NCBI RefSeq assembly: GCF_024172125.1
Contig: NZ_JAMZEA010000004.1
Span: forward strand, 558,001-622,000
DNA length: 64,000 bases
Source: Actinomadura rupiterrae
GTDB taxonomy: Bacteria; Actinomycetota; Actinomycetes; Streptosporangiales; Streptosporangiaceae
Reading direction: 5' to 3'
Shown here one piece after another: positions 60,027 to 64,000 of the stretch. A program made the position numbers and the translations under genes. How positions within the stretch are numbered: the stretch's first letter is position 1; each line of letters starts with the position of its first letter. The notes beneath the pieces are model-generated. The model was given only the letters and a program-made list of their open reading frames with translations, made no database searches and was not told the DNA's origin.

Positions 60027-60137
60027 CCACCGCTCAACGGGTGGCTGCGGCTGAGTGAGCGACCGCGGCTCAGCAGGTAGCCGCGGCTCAGCGGGCGGCG
60101 CGTCCCAGCGGGTCGCGGCGGCTCCGCGGGTTGCGGG

Positions 60138-61142
60138 TCAGTGGGTTGCGGCGTATTCGTCCAGGTCGGCGAGGTAGGCGTCTTTGACGGCGCGGGGCAG
60201 CCAGGCGATCTCGAAGGCGTTCCGTTCGAACTGGACGACCTCGTCGCGGGTCAGGTCCAGCTTCTCCTGGACGGCCTGGAGGTTCTCGCCGACGTAGGCG
60301 AGGAAGTAGGCGGGGTCGTCGGAGTTGATGGTGACCTTGAGGCCGAGGTCGAGCATGCGGCGGATCTCGGCGGCCTTCATGTCGGACGTCACGAACCCGT
60401 TCGACACGGGGCAGACGGTGAGGCCGAGGCCGCGCCGGGCGATCTCGGCGGTGAGCGCCTCGTCGTCCAGGGCGTTGGAGCCGTGGTCGATGCGGTCGAC
60501 GCCGATGACGTCCAGGCACTGCCGGATGTGCTCGTGGGTGTTCGGCTGGTCGATGTCGCAGTGCGCGGTGATCAGGTAGCCCTCCTCGCGCGCCCGGGCG
60601 AAGACCTTCGCGAACTTGGCGGGCGGGTTGTCGCGCTCGTCGGAGTCCAGCCCGACGCCGATGATCCATTCGCGGTAGGGCAGCGACTCCAGGAGCGTGG
60701 CCATCGCGTACTCGGCCGAGTGGTCGCGCAGGAAGCACATGATCAGCTGGGCGTGGACGCCGAGCAGCCGGTCGGCGTCCAGCAGCGCCCGGCGCAGGCC
60801 GCGGATCACGATGTCGAACGGCACGCCGCGCGAGGTGTGCGCCTGCGGGTCGAAGAAGATCTCCGCATACCGGACGTTCTGCGACGCGGCCTTGGTCAGG
60901 TACGCGTAGGCGAGATCGTAGAAGTCCTGCTCCGCCAGCAGGACCTGCATACTCTCGTAGTAGCCGACCAGGAAGGACGAGAGGCTGTCGAACTTGTAGG
61001 CGTCCCGCGCCTCCTCGACCGTCCGGTAGGGCAGCCGAACGTCGTTCCGTTCGGCCAGCCGCATCTTCAGCTCGGGCTCCAGGGTGCCCTCGATGTGCAG
61101 GTGCAGCTCGCATTTCGGCATTCCGGCGATGAACTCGCGCAC
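60138..61142 (-). CDS. Adenosine/adenine deaminase (adenine type likely)
   Basis: 334 aa from GTG 61142, chosen because ggaggag lies 8 nt before; an ATG at 61169 would add nine residues. Metal-dependent amidohydrolase: CELHLHIEGTLEPEL zinc motif, FCDPQAH-like FFDPQAHTSRG, HCDID and NTHEH, IDHGSNALDDEALT, INSDDPAYFLAYVGENL. The HIEGTLEPEL start and NSDDPAYF ending are the adenine-deaminase subgroup signature of this family; adenosine deaminases normally read HLDGS. It converts adenine to hypoxanthine in purine salvage. Confidence 0.92.
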   Translation of the reverse strand: MREFIAGMPKCELHLHIEGTLEPELKMRLAERNDVRLPYRTVEEARDAYKFDSLSSFLVGYYESMQVLLAEQDFYDLAYAYLTKAASQNVRYAEIFFDPQAHTSRGVPFDIVIRGLRRALLDADRLLGVHAQLIMCFLRDHSAEYAMATLLESLPYREWIIGVGLDSDERDNPPAKFAKVFARAREEGYLITAHCDIDQPNTHEHIRQCLDVIGVDRIDHGSNALDDEALTAEIARRGLGLTVCPVSNGFVTSDMKAAEIRRMLDLGLKVTINSDDPAYFLAYVGENLQAVQEKLDLTRDEVVQFERNAFEIAWLPRAVKDAYLADLDEYAATH

Positions 61143-61230
61143 GGTCCACGCTCCTCCGGGTCGTCCCATTCCGAGGGTATCCCGGCAGGTCAGAGCAGGT
61201 CCCAGCCGGTACCGGCCAGTCTTGGGGAGA

Positions 61231-61248
61231 CTCTCAGGTTTCTCTCAG
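61231..61248 (+). promoter_or_regulatory. 11-bp-period direct repeat, candidate response-regulator site
   Basis: ctctcag occurs at 61231-61237 and again at 61242-61248, exactly 11 bp apart. This is the spacing used by OmpR/PhoB-type response regulators. It lies 47 bp upstream of the DUF5666-type gene, which is followed by an OmpR-family regulator gene. Autoregulation by that regulator is a reasonable guess. Confidence 0.5.
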
Positions 61249-61294
61249 CGACCTCATGGCCGAACTCCCAGGCGTCCCGGGTTTCCTTGCCGGT

Positions 61295-61768
61295 ATGAGA
61301 GCCAACAAGAAGACGATGGCCGCGGGGGTGGCCGCCGCCGGCCTGCTCGGCGTGGGCCTTTACGCCGCCGTCCCCGCGCTCGCCGCGACCCCGTCGCCGT
61401 CCACCCACCCGTCCGCGGACGGCAAGGGCCACCACTTCAAGGACGGCCACAAGCGGCACGGCCGGTTCGCGGGCGTCCGCGGCGTGCACGGCGAGGCCAC
61501 GGTCAAGGCCAAGGACAACACGTTCAAGCTCGTCGACTGGCAGCGCGGCCAGGTCACCGGCAAGACCGGCACGACCCTGACCGTCAAGAGCGCCGACGGC
61601 GCCGTCTGGACCTGGACGGTCGACGCCAAGACCCGCGTCCGCAAGGACCGCGCGAAGTCGGCCTTCGGCAACGTCGCCAACGGCGACCAGGTCGCGGTGT
61701 TCGGCACCCGGGCGGGCGACACGCGCACGGCGGTGGCGATCCGCGAGCCGCAGAAGAAGGCGAACTGA
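61295..61768 (+). CDS. Secreted DUF5666-like protein
   Basis: 157 aa from ATG 61295. Signal peptide MRANKKTMAAGVAAAGLLGVGLYAAVPALAA, then a Lys/His-rich stretch (SADGKGHHFKDGHKRHGRF) and an OB/barrel-like domain (VHGEATVKAKDNTFKLVDWQRGQVTGKTGTTLTVKSADGAVWTWTVDAKTRVRKD; NVANGDQVAVFGTRAGDTRTAVAI). This is the DUF5666-like pattern seen next to two-component systems in actinomycetes. It is likely exported and controlled by the regulator downstream. Confidence 0.85.
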   Translation: MRANKKTMAAGVAAAGLLGVGLYAAVPALAATPSPSTHPSADGKGHHFKDGHKRHGRFAGVRGVHGEATVKAKDNTFKLVDWQRGQVTGKTGTTLTVKSADGAVWTWTVDAKTRVRKDRAKSAFGNVANGDQVAVFGTRAGDTRTAVAIREPQKKAN

Positions 61769-61883
61769 CCCGGCGGGAGTGCCGGTTCCCGCCGCGCCGC
61801 CGTCCCCGCCAGGGTGGGGGCGGCGCGCGGAACGGGCCCGCAGTAACGTCGATGTGGATGCTGCGGGTGACGTGCGGAGGCCG

Positions 61884-62567
61884 ATGAACGAGGAGCAGCG
61901 GGTGCTCGTCGTGGACGACGAGGCGAACATCCGCGACCTGATCGAGACCGCGCTGACCTTCCACGGGTTCGCGGTCGAGACGGCGCGCGACGGCGAGGGG
62001 GCGCTGCGGGCCGCGAAGGCGACGCGCCCCGATCTCGTCCTGCTGGACGTCATGATGCCCGATCTGGACGGGTTCGAGGTGACCCGGCGGCTGCGCGCCA
62101 GCGGCGACCAGGTGCCGATCATCTTCCTCACCGCGCGGGACACCCCGTCCGACACCGTCACCGGCCTCACCCTGGGCGGCGACGACTACGTGACCAAGCC
62201 GTTCTCCATCGACGCGCTGGTGGCCCGGGTCCGCGCGGTGCTGCGCCGGACGGCCCCGGCCGCCGCGCCCGAGCGGGACGAGGTGCTGCGCGTCGCCGAC
62301 CTCGAACTGTCGGAGTCGCGCTGGACGGTCCGCCGCGCGGGCACCGACATCGACCTGTCCCCGACCGAGTTCCGGCTGCTCGCCTGCCTGATGCGCAACG
62401 AGGGCCGCGTCCTGACCCGCGCCCAGCTGCTGGAGTCGGTCTGGGGCTGGGACGGCAACCCCCAGGTCGTCGAGACCTACATCAGCTACCTGCGCCGCAA
62501 GCTCGACCCGCTCGGCCCGCCGCTCATCCACACCCGGCGCGGCGTCGGCTACACCCTCCGTGCATGA
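61884..62567 (+). CDS. OmpR/PhoB-family response regulator
   Basis: 227 aa from ATG 61884 (gcggagg site). Receiver domain: VLVVDDEANIRDLIETALTFHGF (acidic pair), phospho-acceptor in LVLLDVMMPDLDGFEV, and the conserved Thr/Lys in FLTAR and VTKPFS. C-terminal winged helix: DLSPTEFRLLACLMRNEGRVLTRAQLLESVWGWDGNPQVVETYISYLRRKLD and HTRRGVGYTLR. Works with the histidine kinase encoded downstream; the gene order DUF5666-like protein, regulator, kinase is typical. Confidence 0.97.
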   Translation: MNEEQRVLVVDDEANIRDLIETALTFHGFAVETARDGEGALRAAKATRPDLVLLDVMMPDLDGFEVTRRLRASGDQVPIIFLTARDTPSDTVTGLTLGGDDYVTKPFSIDALVARVRAVLRRTAPAAAPERDEVLRVADLELSESRWTVRRAGTDIDLSPTEFRLLACLMRNEGRVLTRAQLLESVWGWDGNPQVVETYISYLRRKLDPLGPPLIHTRRGVGYTLRA

Positions 62568-62654
62568 CACCCTCCGAGCCGCGATGCTGAACTCGGGCCG
62601 ATGAGAATTCGGCCGGTGAGCGGAGGCGGGGTCCAGGCGAGCGGGGTTGGGCCC

Positions 62655-62751
62655 GGTGAGTCTGAACGCGCGTCCGGTGAGCGGGGGCGGGTTCCGGGTG
62701 AGCCCGACAGTCTGGTGAGCGGGGGTGGGGGCCGGTGAGTCTGAACGCGCG
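62655..62751 (+). repeat. Duplication around the kinase start codon (79-bp offset)
   Basis: The string ggtgagtctgaacgcgcg occurs at 62655-62672 and at 62734-62751; the second copy contains the real kinase start. Between them lie ggtgagcggggg-type repeats. The first copy reads MSLNARPVSGGG and stops after 20 codons, a remnant of the duplicated start that may be a short upstream ORF. Confidence 0.8.
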
Positions 62752-64000
62752 GTTGCTGACCGGGCTGCTCGCGGTCACGTTCGCGGGGCTCGCGGTGATG
62801 GGCCTGGTCAGCGCGCTGGTCCTGCGGAACTACCTGATGCACCGGGTGGACGGCCAGCTCGCCGCCACCCGCGACCGGGCCGTGGCGCGGCTCAAGCCGG
62901 GCCTTCCGGACGAGGGCATGGCCCCGGCGCGGTTCGTGGTGATCAGCGTCGCCGAGTCCGGCCGGATGAAGGTGCTCAGCGGCGACGATCCCGACCCGGG
63001 GGACGCCGAGGACGCGCTCCAGCGCATGAACCCGGACCGCCTGGAACGCCGCGCCGCCGACGGGAAGCCGTTCTCGCTGCCCGGAATGCGGGCCGTCGCC
63101 CGGCATCGTCCCCCGCGGAGCGAGACCACACAGCGCGGGCCCCGGCAGGGGGACATCGTGGTGGTCGCGGCGCCGCTCGGCGAGATCCGGGCCGCGACGG
63201 TCAGCCTGGTCGTGACCGAGCTGGCGACGACCGTGCTGCTGCTGGTAGTGCTCGCGCTGGTCGGCCGCTGGCTGATCCGGCGCGGCCTGCGCCCGCTGCA
63301 CCAGATGGCGACGACCGCGCGGGTCATCGCGCTCGGCGGCAACCTCGCCGCGCGGATGCCGGGCGAGGACCGGCGCACCGAGACCGGACGGCTCGCCGGG
63401 ACGATCAACGTGATGCTCGGCCGGATCGAGCAGGCGTTCGCGGCGCGCGCCCGGTCCGAGGCTCGGGTCCGCGAGTTCGCCGCGGACGCCTCGCACGAGC
63501 TGCGCACCCCGCTGACCACCATCCAGGGCTACGCCGAGCTGTACCGGCAGGGCGCGCTCGGCCCGGACCGGCTGCCCGACGCGATGCGGCGCATCGAGGA
63601 GGAGGCCCGCCGGATGAGCAGCCTGGTCGGTGACCTGCTGGAACTCGCCCGGCTCGACCGTGAGGCATCGCTCGAACCCGCGCCGGTGGATCTCGCCGTG
63701 CTCGCCCGCGACGCGGTCGCCGACGCGCAGGCCGCCGATCCGGACCGTCCGGTGCGGCTGGAGTCTCCGGCCGCGCTGGTCGCCACGGTGGACGAGGCGC
63801 GCGTGCGGCAGGTCCTCGCGAACCTGCTGACGAACGTGCGGGTGCACACGCCGTCCGGGACGGGCGCGACCGTCCGGCTCGCGGCGCCGCGCGAGGGCGA
63901 GATCGTGCTGGAGGTCGCGGACGAGGGGCCCGGAATGTCGCCCGAGGACGCCGCGCGCGCCTTCGAGCGCTTCCACAGCGGCGGCACGTCCGGCGCGGGC
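62735..64000 (+). CDS. Sensor histidine kinase (partial, runs off window)
   Basis: 422 codons visible from GTG 62735; the end is outside the window. Two membrane helices (about residues 6-32 and 155-180) enclose an extracytoplasmic domain of about 120 residues. A HAMP linker follows, then the DHp H-box ASHELRTPLTTIQGY near residue 250 and a DHp/HATPase region with LLTNVRVHTPSGTGAT and DEGPGMSPEDAARAFERFHSGG. Pairs with the upstream OmpR-type regulator. Confidence 0.95.
   Translation, partial: MSLNARLLTGLLAVTFAGLAVMGLVSALVLRNYLMHRVDGQLAATRDRAVARLKPGLPDEGMAPARFVVISVAESGRMKVLSGDDPDPGDAEDALQRMNPDRLERRAADGKPFSLPGMRAVARHRPPRSETTQRGPRQGDIVVVAAPLGEIRAATVSLVVTELATTVLLLVVLALVGRWLIRRGLRPLHQMATTARVIALGGNLAARMPGEDRRTETGRLAGTINVMLGRIEQAFAARARSEARVREFAADASHELRTPLTTIQGYAELYRQGALGPDRLPDAMRRIEEEARRMSSLVGDLLELARLDREASLEPAPVDLAVLARDAVADAQAADPDRPVRLESPAALVATVDEARVRQVLANLLTNVRVHTPSGTGATVRLAAPREGEIVLEVADEGPGMSPEDAARAFERFHSGGTSGAG

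Noticed and set aside
1..64000. tRNA or rRNA genes
   Set aside because: No cloverleaf or rRNA core sequence noticed by eye; a tRNAscan run would be decisive.

Overview
The window is high-GC DNA with dense, often 4-bp-overlapping genes. Its gene content is typical of a filamentous or sporulating actinomycete: a DUF397/XRE-DUF5753 pair, a CU044_5270 protein beside an ECF sigma factor, PknG with a GlnH-type lipoprotein, WYL regulators and an S26 peptidase/ABC exporter. I infer Actinomycetota, probably Streptosporangiales such as Thermomonosporaceae. I could not test this, and no rRNA or tRNA gene is visible.

Region by region. (1) 1-13.5 kb is a loose accessory zone. A few isolated metabolic genes (PLP aminotransferase, alpha/beta hydrolase, Crp-type regulator, MDR oxidoreductase) lie between long gene-free stretches of degenerating GC-rich repeats. 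It also holds a frameshifted remnant of a polyketide synthase ketosynthase at about 1.5 kb and two side-by-side IS256-family insertion sequences (10.3-13.3 kb). (2) 13.5-19.2 kb holds a divergent SnoaL/WYL-regulator pair with a perfect palindromic operator, an SRPBCC protein, an ECF sigma factor with its CU044_5270 partner, and an overlapping thyA-folA pair. (3) 19.3-26.3 kb holds small secreted proteins, a DUF397/XRE pair, a P-loop kinase, two tandem paralogous AAA-like ATPases (one with a PD-(D/E)XK-like tail, the other with a broken P-loop) and a GNAT enzyme.

(4) 26.3-29.6 kb (minus strand) looks like a compact peptide production unit. A 54-aa precursor with six cysteines and an AxA cleavage site is followed by a perfect hairpin, a tiny coupled ORF, a membrane-anchored TlpA-like thioredoxin, an ABC exporter and an S26 signal peptidase. 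This is my best candidate for an undescribed system. (5) 29.8-38 kb is mixed housekeeping: GNAT, Nudix/NrtR-like regulator, flotillin plus NfeD-type OB protein, lipoproteins, PlsC acyltransferase, a PhoA alkaline phosphatase with a 4 x 11-bp PHO-box-like array, and a STAS anti-anti-sigma factor.

(6) 38.0-47.5 kb (minus strand) is a seven-gene, translationally coupled signalling operon: coiled-coil protein, PknG kinase, PP2C phosphatase, VWA protein, FHA protein, GlnX-like membrane sensor and GlnH-like binding lipoprotein. It looks like an enlarged version of the mycobacterial PknG/GlnX/GlnH amino-acid sensing system. (7) 48.1-64 kb holds two CNNM/CorC-type membrane proteins, a His-rich cation diffusion facilitator, a 1,251-aa Ala-rich coiled-coil protein with five-residue periodicity, a holin-like membrane protein, a LapA-like protein, a HAD phosphatase, RecQ, an adenine/adenosine deaminase, and a two-component system (the histidine kinase runs off the end) with a DUF5666-type secreted protein upstream. 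The functions of regions 4 and 6 as systems are inferred from gene order and motifs, not demonstrated.
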